Positions 17,306 to 25,913 of a stretch of DNA of 64,000 nucleotides are shown here, in pieces. The DNA comes from Kitasatospora aureofaciens. GTDB taxonomy: Bacteria > Actinomycetota > Actinomycetes > Streptomycetales > Streptomycetaceae. Where the stretch lies: assembly GCA_000720845.1 (NCBI GenBank), contig JODU01000012.1, forward strand, positions 1 through 64,000, in the 5' to 3' direction. The notes under the pieces are model-generated. The model did not search any database. It was given only the letters and a program-made list of their open reading frames with translations, and was not told the DNA's origin. Each line of letters begins with the position of its first letter. The stretch's first letter is position 1. Made by a program: the position numbers and the translations under genes.

Positions 17306-18090
17306 GCACGGCGCCGTTCACCGGGGACGCGGCCGAGGCCTGGACAGCGGGGCTGTCCGGGCTTCGGGGCGTCGTACGGCAGGAGCTGGTGGCCCGGCAG
17401 CTGGACGAGCAGATAGCCGGGCGCTTCGCCGTGGGCAGGCGGCTGCGCGTGCTGGACGTCGGGATGGGCCGGGGCGGCCAGGCGCTGCGGCTGGCCCGGG
17501 CCGGGCACCAGGTGACCGGCGTGGAGCGGGACACGACCATGATCGCGGCGGCGCGCGAGGCGCTGGCCGGGCAGCCGGAGGGCATCCGGGAGCGGATGCG
17601 GATCATCGAGGGCGACGGCCGGGACACCGGCGTGCACTTCCTGCCGGGCAGCTTCGACGTGGTGCTGTGCCACGGCGTGCTCATGTACGTCGAGGAGCCC
17701 GACCCCCTGCTCGCGGGGCTGGCGCGGATGCTCGCGCCCGGCGGTCTGCTCTCGCTCGTGGTGCGCAACGCCGACGCGCTCGCGCTGCGTCCCGGCCTGC
17801 GGGCCGACTGGGCGGGCGCGCTGGCCGCCTTCGACACCACGAACTACCGCGACCGCCTGGGCCTCGACGTCCGCGCGGACCGCCTGTCGACGCTGACGGC
17901 GAAGCTCGCGGGCATCGGCGCCCCGCTGCACACCTGGTACGGCGTACGGGTCTTCACGGACACGGCGCCCGACGGGACCGCGCCGCCCGACGACTTCGAG
18001 GCCCTGCTGGCCGCCGAGGAGCGGGCCGGCCGGACCGACCCGTACCGCGCGGTCGCGGCCCTGCTGCACCTGTGCGGGGTGCGGGGCTAG
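17302..18090 (+). CDS. SAM-dependent methyltransferase, probable CTG start
   Basis: The 262-aa protein has the class I fold: motif I RVLDVGMGRGGQALRLA, an acidic residue binding the ribose in VTGVERD, and FDVVLCHGVLMYVEEPDP as motif IV, in a pattern close to CmoM/UbiE-like enzymes. Substrate unknown. No ATG or GTG occurs in this frame between the previous upstream stop region and motif I; the best start is CTG at 17302, overlapping the TGA of the DUF3043 gene (CTGA) and preceded by GGGGAA. That makes it the second gene of a coupled pair. A GTG at 17289 is in another frame. Confidence 0.78.
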   Translation: MSTAPFTGDAAEAWTAGLSGLRGVVRQELVARQLDEQIAGRFAVGRRLRVLDVGMGRGGQALRLARAGHQVTGVERDTTMIAAAREALAGQPEGIRERMRIIEGDGRDTGVHFLPGSFDVVLCHGVLMYVEEPDPLLAGLARMLAPGGLLSLVVRNADALALRPGLRADWAGALAAFDTTNYRDRLGLDVRADRLSTLTAKLAGIGAPLHTWYGVRVFTDTAPDGTAPPDDFEALLAAEERAGRTDPYRAVAALLHLCGVRG

Positions 18091-18169
18091 ACGGCCGACA
18101 GCCCGGCTCAGGCGCCCGTTCGGGTGTTCACCGGGGGCCGGGTGCCGGGGGCACGGTGAGACTCGGGCC

Positions 18170-19258
18170 ATGGACACTTCCCGCGCCCGTCCGCGCCGTC
18201 TGCTCGCCTCGGTGGCCGTGCCGCTCTCCTCCCTGCTGCTCGCGACCGGCTGTTCCGACGCCGGTTCCGGCACCGACCGGGGCTCCGGGAGCGCGCGGGA
18301 GGGCGACCCGGCGCAGGCCGCGGCGCCGCGCGCGGCCAGTGAGCTGGAGGCCGACTACGAGCGGGTGATCAAGGACGTACTGCCGTCGGTCGTCCAGATC
18401 CAGGCGGGCGACTCGCTGGGGTCGGGCATCGTGTACGACGACAAGGGGCACGTCGTCACCAACGCCCACGTCGTCGGGGACACCAAGTCGTTCCGGGTGA
18501 CGACGGCCCGCGCGGAGGGCACCCTGACCGCGAAGCTGGTCTCCTCGTACCCGGAGCAGGACCTGGCCGTCATCAAGCTGGACAAGGTGCCCGAGGGCAT
18601 GAAGGCGGCCCGCTTCGGGGACTCCGCGAAGGTCGAGGTCGGACAGGTCGTGCTGGCGATGGGCTCGCCGCTCGGCCTGTCGTCCAGTGTCACGCAGGGC
18701 ATCGTGTCGGCGACCGGGCGGACCGTGACGGAGGGCAGCAGCGGGGGCGGCACGGGCGCGACCATCGCCAACATGGTGCAGACGTCGGCGGCCATCAACC
18801 CCGGCAACAGCGGGGGCGCCCTGGTGAACCTGGACGGTCAGGTGATCGGCATCCCGACCCTGGCGGCCACCGATCCGGCCCTCGGCGACAGCGCGGCGCC
18901 CGGCATCGGGTTCGCGATCCCGGCGTCGATGGTGACGACGGTGGCCGGGCAGATCGTCGAGGACGGCAAGGTCACCGACTCGGGCCGGGCCGCGCTGGGC
19001 ATCACGGCCCGTACGGTCGTCGACGACGGCTTCCGTCCGGCCGGGGTGGCCGTCGTCGAGGTGAGCGACGGCGGGGCCGCCGACGACGCCGGGCTGCGGC
19101 CCGGGGACGTGATCGTCGGGCTCGGGGACACGGACATCACCACCATCACCTCGCTGTCCGAGGCGCTGGCGTCGATGCGGCCGGGCGACCGGACGAAGGT
19201 GACGTACACCCGCGACGGCGACGAGCGCACCGCCGAGGTGACGCTGGGCGAGCAGTGA
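18170..19258 (+). CDS. HtrA/DegP-like serine protease lipoprotein with PDZ domain
   Basis: The 362-aa protein carries a signal peptide with a lipobox LATGC (Cys28), so it should be anchored to the outer face of the membrane. The trypsin-like domain has the full triad: His100 in TNAHVV, Asp131 in QDLAVIKL and Ser214 in NPGNSGGALV. A single PDZ domain follows (GLRPGDVIVGLGD). HtrA proteases degrade or refold damaged secreted proteins. The ATG has no strong ribosome site. It is monocistronic and may take part in envelope quality control with the Psp genes, which is inference. Confidence 0.92.
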   Translation: MDTSRARPRRLLASVAVPLSSLLLATGCSDAGSGTDRGSGSAREGDPAQAAAPRAASELEADYERVIKDVLPSVVQIQAGDSLGSGIVYDDKGHVVTNAHVVGDTKSFRVTTARAEGTLTAKLVSSYPEQDLAVIKLDKVPEGMKAARFGDSAKVEVGQVVLAMGSPLGLSSSVTQGIVSATGRTVTEGSSGGGTGATIANMVQTSAAINPGNSGGALVNLDGQVIGIPTLAATDPALGDSAAPGIGFAIPASMVTTVAGQIVEDGKVTDSGRAALGITARTVVDDGFRPAGVAVVEVSDGGAADDAGLRPGDVIVGLGDTDITTITSLSEALASMRPGDRTKVTYTRDGDERTAEVTLGEQ

Positions 19259-19259
19259 C

Positions 19260-19277
19260 GGGGGCGGAGCCGCCCCC
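19260..19277. terminator. Short GC-rich hairpin between convergent genes
   Basis: GGGGGCGG and CCGCCCCC face each other right after the protease stop codon and 12 nt before the stop of the convergent small gene. Confidence 0.55.
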
Positions 19278-19289
19278 GCCCCCCGGCCC

Positions 19290-19538
19290 TCAGGCCTCGG
19301 TCCCCGCCTCGGCCTCGGCCTCCGCCTCCGCCTCCTCGGCGTGCAGGCTCATCGGGCCGTAGATCTCGGTGGAGTCCTCGAAGAGCCGCACCTGGTCGGT
19401 GCCGCCCGCCTGGAGGTCCTTCCACTGCTCCCCGATCCAGGACTCGGCGTCCCCTTGCGTGGTGAACTCCTCGGGCTGGACCGCGGGCTGGACCTCCGTC
19501 CCGTCGGCCGTCTCGAACCGCCACGTCCATGCCGCCAT
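19290..19538 (-). CDS. Small acidic hypothetical protein (82 aa)
   Basis: The product starts MAAWTWRFETADGTEVQPA and ends in an Ala/Glu repeat (EEAEAEAEAEAGTEA). A TTGGAGG site lies 6 nt before the ATG, which fixes this start against a much longer upstream open frame. The pattern is that of a short conserved actinobacterial protein, with a folded N-terminal 60 residues and a disordered acidic tail. No membrane segment or catalytic motif is seen; function unknown. Confidence 0.72.
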   Translation of the reverse strand: MAAWTWRFETADGTEVQPAVQPEEFTTQGDAESWIGEQWKDLQAGGTDQVRLFEDSTEIYGPMSLHAEEAEAEAEAEAGTEA

Positions 19539-19722
19539 GTACGCCTCCAAGATGTGAGCACATGCAGAGCGGAAGCCGGATCCTGGTCCGGCCCCCGCCC
19601 GCAGCCTATGCGCTGAGCCGGGCCCACCGCAGAAGGCCGGGAGACGGGATCCGGTGACGGGAACGGCCCCGTCGGACGCCCCCTGGGGGGCAGGTCGCCG
19701 GGCGACCGGTGAAAATCGGTGC

Positions 19723-20922
19723 GTGGACGTGACTCTGCTCGGCACCGGTGCCCCGGCGGGACTGCCCCGCCCCGACTGTCCCTGCGCGGCCTGTGCCGCG
19801 GCGCAGGGCGAGTACGCGCGCGCGGCGACCGCGCTGCTGGTGGACGGGGCGCTGCTGCTCGACCTGACGCCCGGCGCCGTGTTCGCCGCCGCGCGGGCCG
19901 GCCGCTCCCTGGCCGGCGTACGGCAGGTGCTGCTCTCCCACCCGCACGACGGGCCCGCCGTGGAGGTGCCGGCCGGGCTGCCGCAGCCGGGCCGGGTGCC
20001 GGACGGGCGGGAGCTGGCGCTGCTGACCGGGCACCGGGTGCGCGCGGTGGCGCTGGACGCGCCCGGCACCGGGTACGCGGTGACGGGTCCGGACGGCGGG
20101 CGGCTCCTCTACCTGCCGCCGGGCGGCGCCCCGGCGGGCCTTGAGGAGCCCGCGGAGCCGTACGACCTGGTCCTCGCGGACGTCGTGGGGCGGCCGGACG
20201 CGCTGGCGAAGCTGCGCGCGGTGGGCGCGGCGGGCCCGACGACGGACGTCGTGGCGGTCCACCTGGACCACGACGTGCCGCCGGGCCGGGAGCTGGCGCG
20301 GCGGCTCGCGGCGGCCGGCGCGCGGGCGGTGCCGGACGGCACGACGCTGTCGGTGGGCTCGTACGAGGACGTGCCCGACGTACCGCGGCGCACCCTGGTG
20401 CTGGGCGGCGCCCGGTCGGGCAAGTCGGTGGAGGCGGAGCGCCGGCTGGAGTCCTTCCCCGAGGTGCTCTACGTCGCCACCGGCGGCTCCCGGAACGGCG
20501 ACACCGAGTGGGCGGCCCGGGTCTGCGCGCACCGGGAGCGCCGCCCCGGATCCTGGCGTACCACCGAGACCTGCGACCTCGTGCCGCTCCTGAAGGACGA
20601 GGGCCCGCCCCTCCTCGTCGACTGCCTGTCCCTGTGGCTGACGGACGCGATGGACGCGGTCGGCGCGTGGGACGACGCGGAGTGGGCCGACGGCGGCGAA
20701 CGGGCGCTCAGGGACCGCATGCAGGAGCTGACGGAGGCGGTGCGCGCCACCCGGCGCACGCTGGTGGCGGTGTCGAACGAGGTCGGCTCGGGCATCGTCC
20801 CGGCCACGGCGTCCGGCCGCCGCTACCGCGACGAACTCGGCCGCCTCAACGCGGCGTTCGCCGCCGAGTGCGAGCAGGTCCTCCTCGTCGTGGCGGGCCA
20901 GGCACTGGTGCTACGGGGCTGA
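19723..20922 (+). CDS. cobU: Adenosylcobinamide kinase/guanylyltransferase CobU fused to a degenerate MBL-like domain
   Basis: The C-terminal 180 residues are CobU/CobP: P-loop LVLGGARSGKS, VLYVATGG and VAVSNEVGSGIVP. This enzyme phosphorylates adenosylcobinamide and adds GMP in the last steps of cobalamin synthesis. The N-terminal 210 residues look like the start of a metallo-beta-lactamase fold (LLGTGAPAGLPRPDCPCAAC), but the metal motif HxHxDH is reduced to SHPHDGP, so hydrolase activity is doubtful. The GTG start has no Shine-Dalgarno; GAAAAT ends 6 nt before it. The 3-prime end overlaps the convergent methyltransferase gene by 12 nt. cobT and cobS lie within 4 kb. Confidence 0.88.
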   Translation: MDVTLLGTGAPAGLPRPDCPCAACAAAQGEYARAATALLVDGALLLDLTPGAVFAAARAGRSLAGVRQVLLSHPHDGPAVEVPAGLPQPGRVPDGRELALLTGHRVRAVALDAPGTGYAVTGPDGGRLLYLPPGGAPAGLEEPAEPYDLVLADVVGRPDALAKLRAVGAAGPTTDVVAVHLDHDVPPGRELARRLAAAGARAVPDGTTLSVGSYEDVPDVPRRTLVLGGARSGKSVEAERRLESFPEVLYVATGGSRNGDTEWAARVCAHRERRPGSWRTTETCDLVPLLKDEGPPLLVDCLSLWLTDAMDAVGAWDDAEWADGGERALRDRMQELTEAVRATRRTLVAVSNEVGSGIVPATASGRRYRDELGRLNAAFAAECEQVLLVVAGQALVLRG

Positions 20923-21624
20923 GGCGTCCTTGCGCGCGATGACGCGGTGCCCCCCGGTGAGGACCGTGCAGCCCTGGGCCAGGAGTTCGGCGCCCAGTCC
21001 GACGGGATGGCCGGGCGTCAGGCGGCGCGGGTCGGCCACGTCGACGAGCAGGTGCCCGCCGGGCCGCAGCGCTCCCAGCGCGGCCCGCAGTTCGGCCCGC
21101 GGGTCCGGAACACGCTCCAGGTACTGGAAGAGGCTCACGACGTCGTAGCGCTCCCGCACCCGGGCCGCGACATGACGGTCTGTCAAGCGTCCGACGAACG
21201 CCTCCTCCACCCGCTCGACGGCGCGGGCGCGCAGCACACGGGGGGCGGGGTCCAGGCCGTCGAACGAGGTGTACGGGAAGTACGCACGGGCGGTCCGCGG
21301 GAAGTCGGCGTCCCCGGTGCCGACGTCCAGCCAGCTCTCGGGCTCGGGACAGCGGCGGACCATCGCCCGCGCGGCCAGCGCGTGTCTGAGCCGTACACCG
21401 GCCCGGACCACGGGGTGTCGGGGCCCGGGCGGGAGCGGCGGATTCCGGAAGACGTGCCGGCAGTCGGAGCACCGCTCGACGGGAGACCGGTGGGGTGCTC
21501 CCTGCCGCGGCCCGTCACCGCGCCGCCGGGCCCGCAGCCGCCGCGAGCCGCACCAGGGGCAGTCCTCGCGGTAGGGCGCGTACGAGGGCAGGGGCGGCAC
21601 CGAGGGGGCGGAGGTTCCGGACAC
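20911..21624 (-). CDS. Class I methyltransferase with N-terminal zinc ribbon
   Basis: The 237-aa protein opens with a CPWCGS...CSDCRHVF four-cysteine ribbon and continues with a SAM-binding fold (WLDVGTGDADFPRTARAYFP, FDGLDPAPRVL, YDVVSLFQYLERVPDP). This layout is typical of methyltransferases acting on sugars or lipids, but the substrate is unknown. I chose the GTG at 21624 because GGGAG lies 6 nt before it; starts at 21651 or 21657 would add about ten residues. It lies between two cobalamin genes but is on the opposite strand, so a cobalamin role is not implied. Confidence 0.75.
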   Translation of the reverse strand: MSGTSAPSVPPLPSYAPYREDCPWCGSRRLRARRRGDGPRQGAPHRSPVERCSDCRHVFRNPPLPPGPRHPVVRAGVRLRHALAARAMVRRCPEPESWLDVGTGDADFPRTARAYFPYTSFDGLDPAPRVLRARAVERVEEAFVGRLTDRHVAARVRERYDVVSLFQYLERVPDPRAELRAALGALRPGGHLLVDVADPRRLTPGHPVGLGAELLAQGCTVLTGGHRVIARKDASAP

Positions 21625-21778
21625 GCGCTGCTCCCGACACGAGATGTACATGGGCACCTACGACATTCCAGGCAAAACGTTACGTAGGTGAGTGCGCTCC
21701 GGGGCGCAACGACGCCGCCCGGGCGTGCTGCCCACGGGCCCTGCTTCCGGTTCGACCGGGGCCGGTACTGTTCGGCGA

Positions 21779-22837
21779 ATGAGCTCGCTGAATCTCGACG
21801 ACTTCACCGACCTGATCGAGCGCCCCGACGGCGGGGTACGCCGCGATGCGGAGGCGCGGCGGGAGCGCCAGGCCGTTCCGCCCGGATCGCTGGGCCGCCT
21901 CGACGACCTGGGCGAGTGGCTGTCGGCGGCCCAGTCCGCCGTGCCGGTGCGCCCCGTCGTACGTCCCCGGGTGGTGCTCTTCGCCGGTGACCACAAGGTC
22001 GCCGAGCTGGGCGTGTCGGCGCGGCCCGCGGGCGGTGCCGGTGAGCTGGTGCGCGAGGTGCTGGAGGGCGGCCGGCCAGCGTCGGTGCTCGCCAGGCGCC
22101 TGGACGTACCCGTACGCGTCGTCGACATGGCCCTGGACTGCGAACCGGAGACGTTGCCGGCCGAGGTGTCGGGCCACCGGGTGCGGCGCGGCGGCGGCCG
22201 CATCGACATCGAGGACGCGCTGACCCTCGAGGAGGCGGAGGCCGCTTTCCGGGCCGGGATGGCGGTGGCCGACGAGGAGGCCGACTCGGGCACCGACCTG
22301 GTGGTCCTCGGCGACGTGAGCGTGGGCGGTACGACCGCGGCGGGCGTGCTGGTCGCGGCGCTGTGCGGGACGGACGCGTCGGTCGTCACCGGCCGGGGCG
22401 GGCTGCCGATCGACGACCTGGCGTGGATGCGCAAGTGCGCGGCGATCCGTGACGCGCTGCGCCGCGCGCGGCCCGTCCTCGGCGACCAGTTGCAACTCCT
22501 CGCCACGGTGGGCGGCGCGGACCTCACCGCCATGACGGGCTTCCTGCTGCAGAGCGCGGTGCGGAAGATGCCGGTGATCCTGGACGGCGTCGTGACGGCG
22601 GCGTGCGCGCTGGTCGGACAGCGGGTCGCCTTCCGGGCCCCGGACTGGTGGCTGGCGGCGCACGACAGCGGGGAGCCGGGCCAGGCCAAGGCGCTGGACC
22701 GGATGGCCATGGAGCCGCTGCTGTCCCAGGGCGTGAAGGTGGGCGAGGGCGCGGGTGGGCTGCTGGCGCTTCCCCTGGTCCAAGCGGCGGCGTCACTGGC
22801 GGCGGAGCTGCCGGAGGGCTCCGCCGGCAGCGAGTGA
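21779..22837 (+). CDS. cobT: Nicotinate-nucleotide:dimethylbenzimidazole phosphoribosyltransferase
   Basis: CobT makes alpha-ribazole phosphate, the lower ligand of cobalamin. The 352-aa protein has PGSLGRLDDLGEWL at its N-terminus, VVLFAGDHKVAELGVS, the GDVSVGGTTAAGVL loop and VGEGAGGLLAL near the C-terminus, which contains the catalytic glutamate. The ATG has no Shine-Dalgarno, but TACTGT (21766-21771) ends 7 nt before it, so transcript and reading frame probably begin together. No cobalamin riboswitch-like leader is possible in so short a 5-prime end. Confidence 0.93.
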   Translation: MSSLNLDDFTDLIERPDGGVRRDAEARRERQAVPPGSLGRLDDLGEWLSAAQSAVPVRPVVRPRVVLFAGDHKVAELGVSARPAGGAGELVREVLEGGRPASVLARRLDVPVRVVDMALDCEPETLPAEVSGHRVRRGGGRIDIEDALTLEEAEAAFRAGMAVADEEADSGTDLVVLGDVSVGGTTAAGVLVAALCGTDASVVTGRGGLPIDDLAWMRKCAAIRDALRRARPVLGDQLQLLATVGGADLTAMTGFLLQSAVRKMPVILDGVVTAACALVGQRVAFRAPDWWLAAHDSGEPGQAKALDRMAMEPLLSQGVKVGEGAGGLLALPLVQAAASLAAELPEGSAGSE

Positions 22838-22959
22838 ACGCGGCCAGGTGGACCCGGAATTCCTGGTCACCCGGCGCGGGTGTGGCGCGGGGGCGCGGCC
22901 CGGCGTAGCAAGCTACCCAGCGTGGGTGCCGAGCGCGAGGGGAGCGTGACCCGGCATAG

Positions 22960-23065
22960 CGGGGTGCCGCTGCGCCCACCCTCCCCCACTCTCGGCTTCG
23001 CTCGACCGGGGGACCCCCATCGCCCCAGCGGCACGACTGCCCGCAGCTACACGGCATGGCGACGG
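22960..23065. repeat. Dispersed repeat, long copy with internal insert
   Basis: Read on the minus strand, this is the same element as 36391-36471: the shared blocks include tagctgcgggcagtcgtg, gctggggcgatggggg and gtgggcgcagcggcaccccg. The copy here has an extra block of about 35 nt at 22981-23015 (core ctctcggcttcgctcgacc), itself a common streptomycete hairpin-like sequence. It overlaps the 3-prime end of the membrane-protein gene. Confidence 0.8.
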
Positions 23066-24015
23066 CCCGCAGCGAGGGCGACGGACGACGGCCCGCAGCC
23101 GGGGCGGCATGGCGACGCGGCGGGAGAGCCGCGTACGGCGGACCGGGCAGCGCGGGCGTCGGCGGGCCGCAGTCGCGTACGGCGGGCCGGGGCAGGGCGG
23201 CGTCGGCGGGCCGCAGCCGCGTACGGCGAGAAGGGGTCGTGTCGGGGGGTGTCCGCCCGCAGCGGTTGGCGCGTCAACGGAGTTCCACTTCTGTGGCCGA
23301 CCGATTCCGCGCCGTTACGGCGCGGCCCCGACCAGCGGCGGTCGTGGCGATAGGCACGCAACCGGGCACGCGCGCGGGCGCGCGGGCGACGGGCGTAGAA
23401 CCGGCGGGCCCACGGAGACCCGGGCCGAGCCAGCCGGACCGCGCCGATCAGGGCGACCACGGGCACGATGACCCCGAAGACGGCCAGCCGCGCCTTGCCC
23501 TTGGCCAGGGCGAGGAGCGAGAAGACGAAGTTCCCCGCGACGGTCCCGATGACGTTCGCGCGGTCCTGCAACTCGCCCTGGGACATCCCGTCGACACCGA
23601 ACGGCGTGAATCCCGCGAGGACCAGCCCCACCAGGGCCGCGGTGAGCACCACGACCTCCACGCTCTTGCGCCCCGCCTCGGTCCAGTACACGTCGTCGAG
23701 GTGCAGGATCAGCGCGAACTCGTCCAGCACGAGCCCCGCCCCGATCCCGAAGACCACCGCCGCGAGCGCCGACCCGAACCCGTGCCGGCCCCCCGCGACC
23801 GCGCCGAAGCCGCCGACGACGGTGAGCACGATCCCCGGGACCACGTGGTGGATGTGCACCCCGCCCGCCTTGACGTTCCCGAACGGCCCCTTGCCCGCCC
23901 GGATCAGACGGGTGACGACCCGGGTGATCACGAACGTCAGCACGAACGCCGCCAGCGCGAGAAGCAGCGGCAGCTTGCCCGGTTCCACGATGTTGCGCTG
24001 CCACCAATCTCCCAT
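23047..24015 (-). CDS. Polytopic membrane protein with repeat-derived basic C-terminal tail
   Basis: The first 205 residues hold about six hydrophobic helices (LPLLLALAAFVLTFVITRVV, GGVHIHHVVPGIVLTVVGGF, SVEVVVLTAALVGLVLAGF and others) with a conserved-looking HIHHVVPG segment. The last 100 or so residues are Arg/Pro/Ala-rich, low complexity and coded by repeat DNA; they are probably not functional and suggest that the original stop was lost. A TAAAGT hexamer (24022-24027, minus) lies 6 nt before the ATG, a leaderless-type start divergent from cobS. Function unknown. Confidence 0.78.
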   Translation of the reverse strand: MGDWWQRNIVEPGKLPLLLALAAFVLTFVITRVVTRLIRAGKGPFGNVKAGGVHIHHVVPGIVLTVVGGFGAVAGGRHGFGSALAAVVFGIGAGLVLDEFALILHLDDVYWTEAGRKSVEVVVLTAALVGLVLAGFTPFGVDGMSQGELQDRANVIGTVAGNFVFSLLALAKGKARLAVFGVIVPVVALIGAVRLARPGSPWARRFYARRPRARARARLRAYRHDRRWSGPRRNGAESVGHRSGTPLTRQPLRADTPRHDPFSPYAAAARRRRPAPARRTRLRPADARAARSAVRGSPAASPCRPGCGPSSVALAAGRRHAV

Positions 24016-24075
24016 ATGCGCACTTTATCCCCGAGGCCCGTCCACGCCCCTCCGACCGCCGGGTAGTCTGCGCCG

Positions 24076-24858
24076 GTGCTCAGGACCCCCTCCCCCGACG
24101 GCCTCCGTTTCGCCTTCGGCACCCTCACCGCGCTCCCGGTCGAAGTCACCCGCTGGGACCGGGACGCCGCGCGCGGCGGCATGCTGTGCGCGCCGCTGGC
24201 CGGACTGGCCGTCGGTGTCGCCGCCGCGGGCGCCGGGCTCCTCCTGCTGCTCCTGGGCGCGGGAACCCTGCTCGCGGCGGTCGCCACGGCCGCCGTCCCC
24301 GCCGTACTCACCCGCGGACTGCACCTGGACGGACTGGCCGACACCGCCGACGGCCTGGGCAGCGGCAAGCCCGCCGAGGACGCCCTGCGGATCATGAAGC
24401 AGTCCGACATCGGACCGTTCGGCGTGCTCACCCTGCTGTTCACGCTGCTCGCCCAGGTGGCCGCCCTCGCCCAGGCCTACGACGGCTCGTGGACCCGGGG
24501 AGCGCTCGCCGCCGTGGTCTCGGCGACCGCCGCCCGGCTGGCGCTCACGACGGCGGCCCGGGCCGGGGTGCCCGCGGCCCGTCCGGAGGGACTGGGCGCG
24601 GCGGTCGCCGGAGTGGTTCCGGCCGGCGGGGTGCTGGCCGCGGCGGCGGTCGTCACCCTGGCCGGCGCGGCGGCGGGCGCGTACTTCGGCCCGTACGACG
24701 CCCTGCGCACGGCACTCGCCGTGGTGTGCGCCGTCGTGGTCGCCGAACTCCTGCTGCGCCACTGCGTCCGCCGCTTCGGCGGCGTCACCGGCGACGTCTT
24801 CGGCGGCGTGGCGGAGACGGCGGCCACCACCGCCCTCGTGGTCCTCGTCCTCGGCTGA
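24076..24858 (+). CDS. cobS: Cobalamin (5-prime-phosphate) synthase
   Basis: CobS joins GDP-cobinamide with alpha-ribazole (phosphate) in the membrane, the last assembly step of cobalamin. The 260-aa protein is highly hydrophobic and shows the family motif RGLHLDGLADTADGLGSGK and the MKQSDIGPFGVL segment. The GTG has no Shine-Dalgarno; TAGTCT (24064-24069) ends 6 nt before it. Together with cobU and cobT nearby, it completes the nucleotide-loop pathway, each gene apparently with its own promoter. The stop codon lies inside a hairpin shared with the next, convergent gene. Confidence 0.93.
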   Translation: MLRTPSPDGLRFAFGTLTALPVEVTRWDRDAARGGMLCAPLAGLAVGVAAAGAGLLLLLLGAGTLLAAVATAAVPAVLTRGLHLDGLADTADGLGSGKPAEDALRIMKQSDIGPFGVLTLLFTLLAQVAALAQAYDGSWTRGALAAVVSATAARLALTTAARAGVPAARPEGLGAAVAGVVPAGGVLAAAAVVTLAGAAAGAYFGPYDALRTALAVVCAVVVAELLLRHCVRRFGGVTGDVFGGVAETAATTALVVLVLG

Positions 24859-24872
24859 GCCGCGGGCTCAGC
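24854..24872. terminator. Hairpin overlapping the stops of two convergent genes
   Basis: GCTGAGCC and GGCTCAGC pair around GCG. The stop codons of cobS (24856-24858) and of the GH114 gene (24868-24870) both lie inside it. Confidence 0.6.
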
Positions 24873-25662
24873 AGGCCTCCCGCCACGCGTCCAGTTCGTA
24901 CTTCTTCAGCATCGAACTGAGCCGCAGCTCACGGGAGTCGGCGCAGAAGCGTTCCGTCGGCAGCTCGTACTCGACGTGGAAGACGGCCTTGCCGGCGTCG
25001 ATGAACGGCTGGTTGTCGGCGCACTCGCCGTACTGGGCGCACTGTTCGTTGACGGCGAAGTCGAAGTCGTCCACCAGTTCCGGGATCTGGTCCAGGTCGT
25101 TCTTCAGGCCGACGGCCATCCCGCGGTCGTGGGCGAGCTTCGCGATCAGCCGGTTGTAGCGGAGCTGGTCGTCGCCGGTGAGCGGGAAGCCGGTCTCGTT
25201 CTTGTAGCCGTCCATGTTGTCCGGCTCGACCGCGTCGAAGCCCTTCTCGCGGCACATGTCGAGGCGTTCGGCCATCAGCGGCTCCAGGACGTCCGTCGCG
25301 CGGATGTCCAGCCACCGCTCGCCCTCCCAGCCGTTGCCCTTGCCCAGCACCTCCGCCGGGAACTCGTCGGCGTCGGGCCGGAAGTCCTCCCAGGCGCCGG
25401 TGGAGACGTAGCAGATGACCTTGCGGCCGTCCTCGTGCAGGCCGGCGACGGTGGCCTTGCCGTGGTCGAAGCCGTCGATGTCGTAGACCGGTACGTCGAC
25501 GGAGGTGTCGAGCTTCCCGCTGAGCTGCCACTGCCAGGTGGTGCCGGGCGTCGGCCGCCAGCGGCCGGCGCCCTCGCCGTCGCCGCCGTCGTCGCCGGGG
25601 GCCGACGTGCAGCCCGCGAGCAGCAGCAGGAGGAGGGCTGTCGACAGGACCGGGCGTCTCAC
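24868..25662 (-). CDS. Secreted GH114-like (endo-alpha-1,4-polygalactosaminidase family) lipoprotein
   Basis: A 264-aa protein with a signal peptide and lipobox LLAGC, then a TIM-barrel-type domain with WQWQLSGKLDTS, VYDIDGFDH, VICYVSTGAWEDFRPD, FDAVEPDNMDGYKNETG and FDFAVNEQCAQYGEC, the pattern of the TM1410/GH114 family. The conserved acidic residues in DIDGFD and EPDNMDGY are the likely active site. Such enzymes act on galactosaminogalactan-like polymers. The GTG start has TCTGGAG 8 nt upstream. Four cysteines after the lipobox suggest disulfides. It is monocistronic. Confidence 0.85.
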   Translation of the reverse strand: MRRPVLSTALLLLLLAGCTSAPGDDGGDGEGAGRWRPTPGTTWQWQLSGKLDTSVDVPVYDIDGFDHGKATVAGLHEDGRKVICYVSTGAWEDFRPDADEFPAEVLGKGNGWEGERWLDIRATDVLEPLMAERLDMCREKGFDAVEPDNMDGYKNETGFPLTGDDQLRYNRLIAKLAHDRGMAVGLKNDLDQIPELVDDFDFAVNEQCAQYGECADNQPFIDAGKAVFHVEYELPTERFCADSRELRLSSMLKKYELDAWREAC

Positions 25663-25913
25663 GGGAGGTGCTCCAGAGTGCGGGAGAGGTGTGCGGCGTA
25701 CGTCCGGAATGATCTCCCATCCGCACTCCGACGGGGAAACCGCGGCCCCGCGGGAAGGAGCCGGGCGGGGCGCGAGCGTAGGCTCGTGCCGAGTGTTCGC
25801 CTGCCCAGGCGAGGACCGCATCGCAGGAGGGATCTAGGGTCGGATGTCGGGCCCGGTCGACCCACCCGCATTCGGCCACACCAGACTTCATACGGAAGCG
25901 AGATTTCACCACC

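Noticed and set aside
19540..22850. Cobalamin riboswitch before the cob genes
   Set aside because: The likely promoters lie 6-7 nt before the starts of cobU, cobT and cobS, leaving no room for a leader, and I see no B12-box-like sequence.
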